Source: JAIYDJ01 sp031400505 (GTDB lineage: Bacteria; Pseudomonadota; Alphaproteobacteria; Rhodobacterales; Rhodobacteraceae). Taken from it: a stretch of DNA of 64,000 bases. Below the pieces are notes generated by a model, which saw nothing but the letters and a program-made list of their open reading frames with translations, searched no databases and was not told where the DNA came from. The translations under genes were made by a program, and so were the position numbers. Positions 8,761-17,048 of this stretch are shown here, piece by piece (position 1 is the stretch's first letter; every line of letters begins with the position of its first letter). The stretch covers positions 1-64,000 of the forward strand of contig JANNPZ010000038.1 in the NCBI GenBank assembly GCA_031400505.1, written 5' to 3'.

Positions 8761-9251
8761 CTGTAGGGGGCGTCCAGTTCCAGATTGCGGGCAATCTCGG
8801 CTTCCCAGCGGGCGCCGTTGTCCAGCAGCTTTTCCTTGTTGTAGAACAGCTCTTCGCGCGTTTCGGTGCTGAATTCGAAGTTTGGGCCTTCGACGATGGC
8901 ATCGACCGGGCAAGCTTCCTGACAAAAACCGCAATAGATGCATTTGGTCATGTCGATGTCATAGCGGGTGGTGCGGCGGCTGCCATCCTCGCGGGGTTCG
9001 GCGTCGATGGTGATGGCTTGTGCGGGGCAAACCGCCTCGCACAGCTTGCACGCGATGCAACGTTCCTCGCCGTTGGGATACCGGCGCAAGGCGTGTTCGC
9101 CGCGGAAACGCGGAGAGAGCGGGCCTTTTTCATGCGGGTAGTTCAGCGTGACCTTGGGGGCGAAGAAGTATTTCATGCCAAGGCCAAAGCCCTTGATGAA
9201 GTCGAACATCAGGAAATACTTGGTGGCGCGGGTCCAGTCGATGTTGGTCAT
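8757..9251 (-). CDS. nuoI: NADH-quinone oxidoreductase subunit I
   Basis: Peripheral-arm subunit of complex I carrying iron-sulfur clusters N6a and N6b. It has two 4Fe-4S motifs, CIACKLCEAVCP and CIYCGFCQEACP, in 164 residues. The N-terminal FDFIKGFGLGMKYFF is the amphipathic membrane-contact helix. The gene is three bases after the nuoH stop and overlaps the next gene by ATGA. Length and motifs are standard for alphaproteobacteria and mitochondria. Confidence 0.98.
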   Translation of the reverse strand: MTNIDWTRATKYFLMFDFIKGFGLGMKYFFAPKVTLNYPHEKGPLSPRFRGEHALRRYPNGEERCIACKLCEAVCPAQAITIDAEPREDGSRRTTRYDIDMTKCIYCGFCQEACPVDAIVEGPNFEFSTETREELFYNKEKLLDNGARWEAEIARNLELDAPYR

Positions 9252-9254
9252 GTC

Positions 9255-10292
9255 TCAGCCTCCAATGGTCCAGCGCGCCCAAAAGCCGCCGAACACTTCG
9301 AATTTCGCAAGGAACGCCACGATCACCACCCACCCCAGTGACATGGGCAGGAACACTTTCCAGCCGATCCGCATCAACTGGTCATAGCGGTAGCGCGGCA
9401 CGATGGCCTTGACCATCGCGAACAGGAAGAAGAACACCGACATCTTGGCGACCATCCAGAATGCCCCATCCGGCAGCCCGGGGATCGGCGACAACCAGCC
9501 GCCGAAGAACAACAGACTGATCAGCGCGCACATCAGGAAAATGGCGATGTATTCGCCGGCCATGAACAACAGGTAGGGCGTCGAGGAATATTCCACCATG
9601 AACCCCGCCACCAACTCGCTTTCCGCCTCGGGCAGATCGAAGGGTGGGCGGTTGGTTTCGGCCAATGCGCTGATGAAGAACAGCACGACCATCGGCAGAT
9701 GCGGCAGCCAGTACCAGTTGAAGAGGCCGAACGATCCGTCCTGCGCCGCGACGATTGCGCCGAAGTTCATGCTGCCGGTCGAGATGATGATCCCGATGAT
9801 GATCAGGCCCAGCGACACCTCATACGAGATCATCTGCGCCGCCGACCGGAGCGAGCCGAGGAACGGGTATTTCGAGTTCGACGCCCACCCCCCCATGATC
9901 ACGCCGTACACTTCAAGTGACGAGATGGCGAAGACGAACAGGATCGCCACGTTGATGTCCGACAGCACCCAGCCATCGGCAAACGGGATCACCGCCCAGG
10001 CCAGGATCGCCAGCACGAACGACAGCATGGGCGCTAGGAAGAACACTGGGCGGTCAGCACCCGCAGGCACCACGATTTCCTTGACGACATATTTCAGCGC
10101 ATCGGCCACCGTCTGCAGCAACCCGAAGGCCCCCACCACGTTCGGCCCGCGCCGCATCTGCACGGCGGCCCAGATCTTGCGGTCGCCGTAGACCAGAAAC
10201 AACAGACTGATCATGACAAAGCCGATGACCAGCAGGCATTGCGCCGCAATCAGCACCGCCGTCCCCAGACCCGTCGCCAAGAAATCCGCCAT
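9255..10292 (-). CDS. nuoH: NADH-quinone oxidoreductase subunit H
   Basis: Membrane subunit that helps form the quinone-binding chamber of complex I, 345 residues with eight or nine helices. Characteristic segments are RRGPNVVGAFGLLQ, the acidic loop ETNRPPFDLPEAESELVAG and the C-terminal PRYRYDQLMRIGWKVFLP. The ATG at 10292 follows a 27-base spacer after the lipoprotein gene, part of which is a perfect hairpin. Confidence 0.97.
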   Translation of the reverse strand: MADFLATGLGTAVLIAAQCLLVIGFVMISLLFLVYGDRKIWAAVQMRRGPNVVGAFGLLQTVADALKYVVKEIVVPAGADRPVFFLAPMLSFVLAILAWAVIPFADGWVLSDINVAILFVFAISSLEVYGVIMGGWASNSKYPFLGSLRSAAQMISYEVSLGLIIIGIIISTGSMNFGAIVAAQDGSFGLFNWYWLPHLPMVVLFFISALAETNRPPFDLPEAESELVAGFMVEYSSTPYLLFMAGEYIAIFLMCALISLLFFGGWLSPIPGLPDGAFWMVAKMSVFFFLFAMVKAIVPRYRYDQLMRIGWKVFLPMSLGWVVIVAFLAKFEVFGGFWARWTIGG

Positions 10293-10312
10293 CGCTTTCG
10301 CCCCTAACCCAG

Positions 10313-10331
10313 CCGACTGTCAGACAGTCGG
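10313..10331. promoter_or_regulatory. Perfect inverted repeat between lipoprotein gene and nuoH
   Basis: CCGACTGT and ACAGTCGG form a perfect 8-bp stem with a 3-base loop. It overlaps the stop codon of the lipoprotein gene and ends 21 bases before the nuoH start. There is no T-tract, so it is more likely an mRNA-stability or partial attenuation element than a terminator. Function is not shown. Confidence 0.5.
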
Positions 10332-10718
10332 TATTCCCTGCGCGCCGCAGTCCCGCACCGCGACCTCGGCGTCGATTGTCCTTAGCCCGCGCGGCAATGC
10401 CGCCGACACGGTGTAAACCGCATCCCCGCGCCAAATTCCACCAGATTGTGCCACATTCGTCCGCAGATGACGCGCAAAACCGAAACCGCGGATCAAACTA
10501 TACTGCGCTGCAGCACAACGCGCATAGGCATCCACATCTTCTGTCCCGCGCGCCCCCGTCATGGCGACGCGAAAGGTCACCAAATCGCTGTCCAACAGAA
10601 TCGTTTCAATCCCCAGATAGGACGGCGCAAAGTCACCCTGCGCCACCGTCTGATCCGCACAGGCCGACAGGGCCGCCAAAGCGACCAGCAGACTGCCGGG
10701 GATCAGCCCTGCCCGCAT
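10320..10718 (-). CDS. Small predicted lipoprotein between nuoG and nuoH
   Basis: A 132-residue protein with a lipoprotein signal: LLVALAALSAC places the lipidated cysteine at about residue 20. The remaining ~110 residues are soluble and periplasmic, with two further cysteines (ARCAAAQ and VRDCGAQ) that could form a disulfide. No enzyme motif is seen. Its start directly abuts the nuoG stop (TAGATG). I do not recognise a named family. Confidence 0.85.
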   Translation of the reverse strand: MRAGLIPGSLLVALAALSACADQTVAQGDFAPSYLGIETILLDSDLVTFRVAMTGARGTEDVDAYARCAAAQYSLIRGFGFARHLRTNVAQSGGIWRGDAVYTVSAALPRGLRTIDAEVAVRDCGAQGIPTV

Positions 10719-12740
10719 CTATTCCGCCGCAAGCGGTAAACTGCCACGTGCCACCGCCAGCGCCGACATCTCGGCCATCACGGTCGAGGCGCGGGCAATC
10801 GGGTTGGTCAGATAGTAATCGCGGATCGGGTTGCGGAACGTCGCCTGCCCTGGTTCGCGCATCTCAATCGCCGGACCCTCGTTGACCGGCACCTGATCGA
10901 TGCGCCCCAGATGCGGGTGCGCTGCAATCAGCGCAGTGCGCAGGCCAGCCAGCGAATCCCATGGCAGCTGTGCCCCCAGTTCCGCCGACAGCGCCCGCAG
11001 GATCGCCCAGTTCTCTTTCGCCTCGCCCGGCGCAAAGCCCGCACGCTGCGACAGTTGCGGGCGACCTTCGGTGTTGACGAACAGCCCGCTTTCCTCGGTA
11101 TAGGCTGCCCCGGGCAGGATGATATCGGCGCGGGCAGCGCCCCGGTCGCCGTGGCTGCCCTGATAGATCACGAAGGGACCGGCGGCGATTTCAATCTCAT
11201 CCGCGCCAAGGTTGAAGATCACCTCTGCGCCGTCCGTGGCAGCAGACAGACCCCCTTCGGTCACCGCCCCGACATCCATCGCGCCGACGCGGGCGGCGGC
11301 GGTGTGCAGGATCAGCAGCTTCGAGTTGGTGTTCTGTGCCAACTGCATCGCATGGGCCAGAACGGCCTCGCCGTCAGCCTCGTTGATCGCCCCCTGCCCT
11401 ACGATCACCAGGGTCGGTTTCGCCTTGGTTTCCTCGGAAATCTCGCGTGCGGCCAACGCCACCAGCGCCGCGCGGTCAGTGCCCACATGCGCATAGTCAT
11501 AGGTCAGATCGACCGCTTCGCCGATCAGGCCGATCTGCGCGCCATTGGCCCAGGCGCGGCGGATGCGGGCGTTCAGGACCGGGCTTTCCAGACGCGGGTT
11601 GGTGCCGATCAGCTGGATCATCTTGGCGCTGTCGATGTCCTCGATGCTTGCGGTACCGACGTAAGCCGCGCGGTTGCCTGCGGGCAGCTTCGCACCATCG
11701 GTGCGACATTCGATATGCCCGCCCAGACCTTCGACCACCGCTTTCAGGCTATAGACCGCCTCGACCGGGGCCAGATCGCCGACCAGTGCCGCGACCTTGC
11801 GGCCCTTCATAGCCGCCGCCGCTGCAACCAAAGCCTCGCCCCAACCTGCTTTGCGCAGTTTGCCGTTCTCGCGGATGTAGGGCGTATCCAGCCGTTGCCG
11901 CCGCAATCCATCCCAGACAAAGCGGGTCTTGTCGCTGATCCATTCCTCGTTCACGCCGTCATGGTTGCGCGGCAGGATCCGCATCACTTCGCGGCCTTTG
12001 GTGTCGATGCGGATGTTCGACCCCAAAGCATCCATCACGTCGATGCTTTCGGTCTTCGTCAGTTCCCACGGGCGGGCGGTAAACGCATAGGGCTTGCTGG
12101 TCAGCGCGCCAACCGGGCACAAGTCGATGATGTTGCCCTGCAGGTTGCTTGACAGGGTTTCGTTCAGATAGCTGGTGATCTCGCTGTCCTCGCCGCGCCC
12201 GGTCTGGCCCATCTGGGTGATGCCGGCGACTTCGGTGGTAAAGCGCACGCAGCGCGTGCAGGAAATGCAGCGGGTCATCTTGGTGGCGACCAGCGGGCCG
12301 AGATCCAGATCCTCGGACGCGCGTTTGGGTTCGCGGTACCGGCTGAAATCGACACCGAAGGCCATCGCCTGATCCTGCAGGTCACACTCGCCGCCCTGAT
12401 CGCAGATCGGGCAATCCAGCGGGTGGTTGATCAGCAGAAACTCCATCACCCCTTCACGGGCCTTTTTCACCATGGGGCTGCGCGTCTTGACCACCGGCGC
12501 TTCGCCGTTCGGGCCGGGGCGCAGGTCGCGGACCTGCATCGCGCAAGACGCGGCTGGCTTGGGCGGGCCACCCTGCACCTCGACCAGACACATCCGGCAG
12601 TTGCCCGCGATGGTCAGCCGTTCATGATAGCAAAAGCGCGGAATTTCGACCCCGGCGACTTCCGCCGCCTGAATGATGGTCATCGCGCCATCGACCTCGA
12701 CTTCGATCCCGTCGATGCTGATCTTTTTCAGGTTAGACAT
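10719..12740 (-). CDS. nuoG: NADH-quinone oxidoreductase subunit G
   Basis: Largest peripheral subunit of complex I, 673 residues, of the short mitochondrial-like type. N-terminal ferredoxin cysteines occur in PRFCYHERL and GNCRMCLVEV. The histidine-ligated cluster motif HPLDCPICDQGGECDLQD and CISCTRCVRF follow. The rest is a molybdopterin-oxidoreductase-like fold without molybdenum ligands. I chose ATG 12740 because AAGGA lies 8 bases upstream; an in-frame ATG at 12749 sits directly on that sequence. Confidence 0.97.
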   Translation of the reverse strand: MSNLKKISIDGIEVEVDGAMTIIQAAEVAGVEIPRFCYHERLTIAGNCRMCLVEVQGGPPKPAASCAMQVRDLRPGPNGEAPVVKTRSPMVKKAREGVMEFLLINHPLDCPICDQGGECDLQDQAMAFGVDFSRYREPKRASEDLDLGPLVATKMTRCISCTRCVRFTTEVAGITQMGQTGRGEDSEITSYLNETLSSNLQGNIIDLCPVGALTSKPYAFTARPWELTKTESIDVMDALGSNIRIDTKGREVMRILPRNHDGVNEEWISDKTRFVWDGLRRQRLDTPYIRENGKLRKAGWGEALVAAAAAMKGRKVAALVGDLAPVEAVYSLKAVVEGLGGHIECRTDGAKLPAGNRAAYVGTASIEDIDSAKMIQLIGTNPRLESPVLNARIRRAWANGAQIGLIGEAVDLTYDYAHVGTDRAALVALAAREISEETKAKPTLVIVGQGAINEADGEAVLAHAMQLAQNTNSKLLILHTAAARVGAMDVGAVTEGGLSAATDGAEVIFNLGADEIEIAAGPFVIYQGSHGDRGAARADIILPGAAYTEESGLFVNTEGRPQLSQRAGFAPGEAKENWAILRALSAELGAQLPWDSLAGLRTALIAAHPHLGRIDQVPVNEGPAIEMREPGQATFRNPIRDYYLTNPIARASTVMAEMSALAVARGSLPLAAE

Positions 12741-12912
12741 GCCGCGCATCCTTCCGCCATAGCCAATCCCAAATGCCCTGCACCCGCGCCATCAGGCCGG
12801 GGGCCGCATCGGGGGCGTCCTGTTTTCGTGCCGCCGGTTCAAAGGCATGGCTCTTCACCCGCGCTTCGATCTCGCGCATCTGGTATTTCGGATCAAGACC
12901 GCCGACACACAT
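12733..12912 (-). CDS. Short conserved-looking hypothetical protein upstream of nuoG
   Basis: A 59-residue soluble polypeptide starting MCVGGLDPKYQMREIEARVK and ending in a Trp-rich amphipathic helix (VQGIWDWLWRKD). It begins 5 bases after the DUF3291 stop, with GGAG 8 bases before its ATG, and its stop overlaps the nuoG start region. The tight packing and the ribosome site argue that it is real. No family is recognised with certainty. An in-frame longer start at 12954 would overlap DUF3291 and is less likely. Confidence 0.65.
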   Translation of the reverse strand: MCVGGLDPKYQMREIEARVKSHAFEPAARKQDAPDAAPGLMARVQGIWDWLWRKDARHV

Positions 12913-12917
12913 CGCCG

Positions 12918-13418
12918 CTACTCCGCCGCCTGCGCGCACCCGTGGGTTTTCCACAGCTGCGCCTGTTTCAGATACGCCCAGCCGAACGCATGGTCGCTGT
13001 CGCCGTTTTCGCGCAGATGGTCAAGCCGCGCCAATGCCTCGTCCAACGTCGGTTTATGCCACTCAGGTATCCACCACATGACGAAATGCATGGCACCCAG
13101 CACCTGAAACCACTCTGCCCGGCGTTCGTAGAACTGCCGGTGCACGGTGTTCCAGACAAACGCCTCCAGCGTCTCGACAGTTTCCCAGACGGTCAGGTTC
13201 GACACATACTGCGGATCGCCGCCGATCTTGGCCTCGGTGTTGCCCGTCCCCGGCTCGCCCGACCCCTCCATCATCCACACGAACCCCGGCATCCGTTTGC
13301 CCATGCCATTGATCCGGTCCAGCGCCTTCATGAATTCGGCGACGCGCGGGTCATCGGTGGGGGCCAAGAGGCGCCCCACGTTCAATTCGGCAAGGTGATG
13401 GCCGGGGGGATGCATCAT
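12918..13418 (-). CDS. DUF3291 domain protein
   Basis: A 166-residue protein with the DUF3291 layout: HLAELNVGRLLAPTDDPRV at the start, then a GFVWMMEG strand, VSNLTVWETVETLEAFVW, and MWWIPEWHKPTLDEALARL near the end. Members have a ferredoxin-like, antibiotic-biosynthesis-monooxygenase-like fold and no agreed function. Its ATG at 13418 overlaps the stop of the preceding gene as ATGA. Presence inside the nuo operon is unusual. Confidence 0.85.
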   Translation of the reverse strand: MMHPPGHHLAELNVGRLLAPTDDPRVAEFMKALDRINGMGKRMPGFVWMMEGSGEPGTGNTEAKIGGDPQYVSNLTVWETVETLEAFVWNTVHRQFYERRAEWFQVLGAMHFVMWWIPEWHKPTLDEALARLDHLRENGDSDHAFGWAYLKQAQLWKTHGCAQAAE

Positions 13419-13810
13419 TCGGAGGACCTCAGGATTTGACCGATCAAAGAGCCGTTCGCGATTTCGGCCCGACCGACTTTGCAATAGCTTTCGACATCGC
13501 CTTCAACCGCGCCCGCCTTTCGCAGATAGGCGGCCGCTTCGGCCTTCAGGCGGTTCTTTTCTGTCTCATCCTCCAGAAAAGCCTCAAAGTCAGCTTCTGA
13601 ATAGCCAAGCTGGCGGGCGTAGCTCTCAAGCTCGGTAAGCTTGCTGTAGACCACCAGGAACCTGGCCGAAATCGTCGGGCAAGTGTTGCGGATCGTATCC
13701 CCGACCCGCCCCGCGATCAGCGTTTCCCGAATCTTGGGTTCTTCGCTGATTGGCACCAGCGCATGGGCCGGGGCGGACAACAGGCACAGCAACAAACACA
13801 GGCGTTTCAT
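13415..13810 (-). CDS. Secreted protein, DUF5333-like
   Basis: A 131-residue protein with a cleavable signal peptide (MKRLCLLLCLLSAPAHA) and a helical mature part containing TCPTISARFLVVYSK, LGYSEADFEAFLED and CKVGRAEIANGSLIG. The two cysteines may pair. It resembles what I remember as DUF5333, a family known mainly from Rhodobacteraceae nuo operons; this is recognition from memory, not a search. GGAG lies 7 bases before ATG 13810, and a second ATG sits one codon upstream. Its stop overlaps the DUF3291 start. Confidence 0.75.
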   Translation of the reverse strand: MKRLCLLLCLLSAPAHALVPISEEPKIRETLIAGRVGDTIRNTCPTISARFLVVYSKLTELESYARQLGYSEADFEAFLEDETEKNRLKAEAAAYLRKAGAVEGDVESYCKVGRAEIANGSLIGQILRSSE

Positions 13811-13974
13811 CATCAGTCTCCGGATTGGAAGGAGACCCCAGTTTAGAACGACCCCGGATGATATGCGATGACAGCGCACTGCTATCGGCTGCAAAGGGCC
13901 TGACTTGCCTGCAGGCGACACGCGGCCCGCCACAGCCGTCACCGCAACCGTTCCGCAAAAGCCGCCAAATCGGA
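13811..13974. other. Intergenic spacer inside the nuo operon
   Basis: This 164-base gap between two secreted-protein genes is the longest gene-free stretch inside the operon. I see no convincing coding frame, hairpin with T-tract or -35/-10 pair. It could hold a secondary promoter for the nuoG-nuoN half, but nothing in the sequence shows it. Confidence 0.4.
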
Positions 13975-14376
13975 TCACTGCACCCTCTCCAGAAACCGAC
14001 CGATGGCGTCGTTCGTCCCGGCCGCTTCGGCCGCAAACCCGCAGATCGACGCGCGACTGCCCAGTGTCAGCCCCCTGTCGAGCAATATGCGATCCTGCAG
14101 CGCGTGCATCTCGTCGCGCGACACCTCGCTATTGACGTTGTACAAGGCGGTCTTGCGGTGACCGTCCTTGATCAGGACCCGGACGCCTTCGATGATGAAT
14201 GCCTCGCTCTCCTGTGGTCCGCGACGGCGCACCACTTCGGCGCAAACATCCGACATGTCGTCGGCCAGCAAGAGACTGGCAATCGCACGCGCGGCAGCGC
14301 TTTCCGCAAGCGCCGGATTTGCCGGCGAAACTGCTGCCAGCCCGATCACCGCTGCCAAAAGCCGTGCTGGTCGCAT
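13975..14376 (-). CDS. Secreted hypothetical protein between nuoF and nuoG
   Basis: A 133-residue protein with an N-terminal signal peptide (ARLLAAVIGLAAVSPANPALA), then a helical domain with two cysteines (DVCAEVV and ASICGFAAEAAG). ATG 14376 has GGAG 8 bases upstream; a GTG at 14385 overlapping the nuoF stop is an alternative. Its general layout (signal peptide, about 110 helical residues, two Cys) parallels the DUF5333-like gene downstream, so the two could be diverged relatives. No function is known. Confidence 0.75.
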   Translation of the reverse strand: MRPARLLAAVIGLAAVSPANPALAESAAARAIASLLLADDMSDVCAEVVRRRGPQESEAFIIEGVRVLIKDGHRKTALYNVNSEVSRDEMHALQDRILLDRGLTLGSRASICGFAAEAAGTNDAIGRFLERVQ

Positions 14377-14381
14377 CCCGT

Positions 14382-15677
14382 TCACTCCGCCGCCATCGCG
14401 CCCATGCGTCCGGTTTTCTTTGCCTTGATCCGGTCCTCGATTTCCTCGCGGAACGCCCGGACCAACCCCTGGATCGGCCAGGCCGCCGCATCGCCAAGCG
14501 CGCAGATCGTATGCCCCTCGACCTGCTTCGTCACCGAAATCAGCATGTCGATCTCTTCGACTTCCGCCTCGCCGCGCACCAGACGGTCCATGACCCGCAT
14601 CATCCAGCCGGTGCCCTCGCGGCAGGGCGTGCATTGGCCGCAGCTTTCGTGCTTGTAGAATTTGGAAAGCCGCCAGATCGCCTTGATCACGTCCGTGCTT
14701 TGATCCATCACGATCACCGCCGCCGTGCCCAGTCCCGACTTCTGTTCGCGCAGCCAGTCGAAATCCATGATCGCGTCGTCGCATTGCGCTTGGGTCAAAA
14801 GCGGCACCGAAGACCCGCCCGGGATCACCGCCTTGATGTTTTTCCAGCCACCGCGCACGCCGCCGCAATGCCGGTCCAGCAACTCGCGCAGCGGGATCGA
14901 CATCGCTTCTTCGACCACGCAAGGGTTGTTCACATGGCCCGAAATGCCGAACAGTTTCGTGCCCGCGTTGTTCGGACGTCCAAAACCGGCAAACCATTCC
15001 GCCCCGCGCCGCAGGATCGTCGGCACCACGGCAATGGATTCGACGTTGTTCACCGTGGTCGGACAGCCGTAAAGCCCCGATCCCGCCGGGAACGGCGGCT
15101 TCATCCGGGGCATGCCCTTCTTGCCCTCAAGGCTTTCCAACAGCGCCGTTTCCTCACCGCAGATATACGCCCCCGCGCCGTGATGCAGATAGCAGTGGAA
15201 ATCCCAGCCTGACCCGGCGGCATTCTTGCCCAGAAGCCCCGCGTCATAGCATTCGTCCAGCGCGTGCTGCAGCGCCTCGCGCTCGCGGATATACTCGCCC
15301 CGAATATAGATATAGCAATCATGCGCCCCCATGGCGAAGGCCGCGATCAAGCAGCCTTCGATCAGGGTGTGCGGGTCGTGCCGCATGATCTCGCGGTCCT
15401 TGCAGGTGCCTGGTTCGGATTCGTCGGCATTGACCACCAGATAGGCCGGTCGGCCATCAGATGCCTTCGGCATGAACGACCATTTCAGCCCGGTCGGAAA
15501 GCCTGCGCCGCCCCGCCCGCGCAGGCCGCTGGCCTTGACGATTTCAACGATCTTGTCGCGCCCCAGCGCGAGAATGCCCGCCGTGCCATCCCAGTGGCCC
15601 CGCTTTTGTGCCCCTGCCAGGCTGCGGTCATGCATCCCGTACAGGTTGGTAAAGATGCGATCCTGATCCTTGAGCAT
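14382..15677 (-). CDS. nuoF: NADH-quinone oxidoreductase subunit F
   Basis: The NADH- and FMN-binding subunit of complex I, 431 residues. GLRGRGGAGFPTGLKWSF is the nucleotide/FMN glycine-rich region and CNADESEPG-like NADESEPGTCKDR follows. The 4Fe-4S N3 ligands are in ESCGQCTPCREGTG and TICALGDAAAWP. It acts with NuoE and NuoG in the NADH-dehydrogenase module. Length and motifs are standard. Confidence 0.98.
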   Translation of the reverse strand: MLKDQDRIFTNLYGMHDRSLAGAQKRGHWDGTAGILALGRDKIVEIVKASGLRGRGGAGFPTGLKWSFMPKASDGRPAYLVVNADESEPGTCKDREIMRHDPHTLIEGCLIAAFAMGAHDCYIYIRGEYIREREALQHALDECYDAGLLGKNAAGSGWDFHCYLHHGAGAYICGEETALLESLEGKKGMPRMKPPFPAGSGLYGCPTTVNNVESIAVVPTILRRGAEWFAGFGRPNNAGTKLFGISGHVNNPCVVEEAMSIPLRELLDRHCGGVRGGWKNIKAVIPGGSSVPLLTQAQCDDAIMDFDWLREQKSGLGTAAVIVMDQSTDVIKAIWRLSKFYKHESCGQCTPCREGTGWMMRVMDRLVRGEAEVEEIDMLISVTKQVEGHTICALGDAAAWPIQGLVRAFREEIEDRIKAKKTGRMGAMAAE

Positions 15678-15689
15678 GCCAGCCTCTTC

Positions 15690-15887
15690 CTACTTTGGGC
15701 GATTCCGCGAGATCCGATAGGTCACGATCATCGCCCAGATAAATCCTGCCGCAGCGGCGAGGTCGAACAACAAGGCAAACCGCGGCGGCCAATCCATCCT
15801 ACCGCCCAGCCATTGCCCGCCAAGCCAAAGTACCATAGTCCCGGCCAGAACGATGCCCACAAGCCGCGCCCGACGGGCATAGTGCAT
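15690..15887 (-). CDS. Small two-helix membrane protein, DUF5337-like
   Basis: A 65-residue protein with two transmembrane segments, LVGIVLAGTMVLWLGGQW and FALLFDLAAAAGFIWAMIV, and a basic tail. It resembles the DUF5337 proteins that I recall next to nuoE/nuoF in Rhodobacteraceae. ATG 15887 is used here. A TTG at 15920 would overlap the upstream stop as TTGA and add 11 residues; homologues as I remember them are somewhat longer, so the TTG is possible. Function unknown. Confidence 0.75.
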   Translation of the reverse strand: MHYARRARLVGIVLAGTMVLWLGGQWLGGRMDWPPRFALLFDLAAAAGFIWAMIVTYRISRNRPK

Positions 15888-15916
15888 GTCCGGTTTGTCC
15901 GCCAAGCCAGTTTGCC

Positions 15917-17002
15917 TCAATAATCGTTTGTCTTGGCGCGGCGCAGGAATTCGTCAATCCCCACTTCACCGATCAGGGCGGCTTGCCGCACCCATTTGTC
16001 GCGCGTGACCCGACCCTTGAAGCCTTTCAGATTGCCATCCATCCACGCAACCTCGGCGGCACCCCAGCCAGCGATCTGGTCAAAGTGATAGATGCCCATT
16101 TCATGGCACAGCTTTTCCAGAACCGGGCCGATACCCTCGATGGTCTGCAACTTGTCACCGACCCCGCCGCGCGCGGCAGAAAGGCCCTGCGGCCTTGCCC
16201 CCTCGCCCGCGACTACGGCAACCGGGTCAGCTTCAGGGACCATAGCAGCAGTTTGTTCGGCCTTGGCGACCTTGGCGGCCTGACGCGCGGCCTTTGCTGC
16301 GCGTGCTGCGACGCGTTCTTCCTTGGTACGGCGCGGCATAGTGGCGTCGGCGTCGGCACCATCTTCTTCTTGATCCTGATCGTACTGGCCGGCGTCTTCT
16401 GCGCCGACGCGCGCAAAATCGACGGACGCAAAAGACGCTGGCGCTGCATCAGCACCGGGAACATCTGACAAAAACGCCTGTGCCTCGGCGGTGGGGTTTA
16501 CCCGTTCTGCATCAATCGCAGCATCCGCCACCGTCTCGCTGCGTGTGGTGTCCGGTGCAGTCGCGACCAAATCAGGGGCGGTCATGGACAGGTCAGCCAT
16601 CTCGGCGTGTGGCGGAGCAACAATCGGCCGGATGTCGGCAGGCACATCCTGCATGAGCGCGGCTGTCAGAGGTGCCGAGGACGGCATCGCAGACAGTCCG
16701 GCTGCCTGCGACGGCGCCGCGGCGGTGGATGACGGTGGATGCGCGTGATCCGTCCCGTGGCCATGTGCGTTCGCGTGGCCGGCCTCGCGTGCATGTTCGC
16801 CCGCGTGCGGTTTTGCAGCTTCCTCGCCCCAGAACAGACCCAGCAGCACGCCGAACACCAGAAACACGAAGAGTGCGATCATGATCGTGGCAAACAGACC
16901 CAGATCGCCCACGACACGTGCCATTACGGCCGCGAAGACAGCCGCTGCCGCTGCAACCAACCAACCTTCCGGCCAGCCTTTCGAGTTGTCCTGCGTCTTC
17001 AT
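15917..17002 (-). CDS. Membrane-anchored helix-hairpin-helix protein downstream of nuoE
   Basis: A 361-residue protein with two N-terminal transmembrane segments (WLVAAAAAVFAAVMARVV and FATIMIALFVFLVFGVLLGLF), a long low-complexity linker rich in His, Ala, Asp and Pro, a basic Ala/Lys helix (VAARAAKAARQAAKVAK), and a C-terminal helix-hairpin-helix domain at about residues 285-350 (LQTIEGIGPVLEKLCHEMGI, WVRQAALIGEVGIDEFLRR). A similar HhH tail is found at the C-terminus of long NuoE proteins and of some alphaproteobacterial L21 proteins. Here it is a separate gene right after a short nuoE. A complex I stabilising role is inferred only from context. Confidence 0.82.
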   Translation of the reverse strand: MKTQDNSKGWPEGWLVAAAAAVFAAVMARVVGDLGLFATIMIALFVFLVFGVLLGLFWGEEAAKPHAGEHAREAGHANAHGHGTDHAHPPSSTAAAPSQAAGLSAMPSSAPLTAALMQDVPADIRPIVAPPHAEMADLSMTAPDLVATAPDTTRSETVADAAIDAERVNPTAEAQAFLSDVPGADAAPASFASVDFARVGAEDAGQYDQDQEEDGADADATMPRRTKEERVAARAAKAARQAAKVAKAEQTAAMVPEADPVAVVAGEGARPQGLSAARGGVGDKLQTIEGIGPVLEKLCHEMGIYHFDQIAGWGAAEVAWMDGNLKGFKGRVTRDKWVRQAALIGEVGIDEFLRRAKTNDY

Positions 17003-17048
17003 CCCCCGAACTCCCCTTTGGGCCACACCCCGGCCCGATGCATCACTC

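Noticed and set aside
13975..14997. Long minus-strand frame upstream of the secreted protein, overlapping nuoF
   Set aside because: Only the last 133 codons, starting at ATG 14376 with a signal peptide, are plausible. The rest is nuoF read in another frame.
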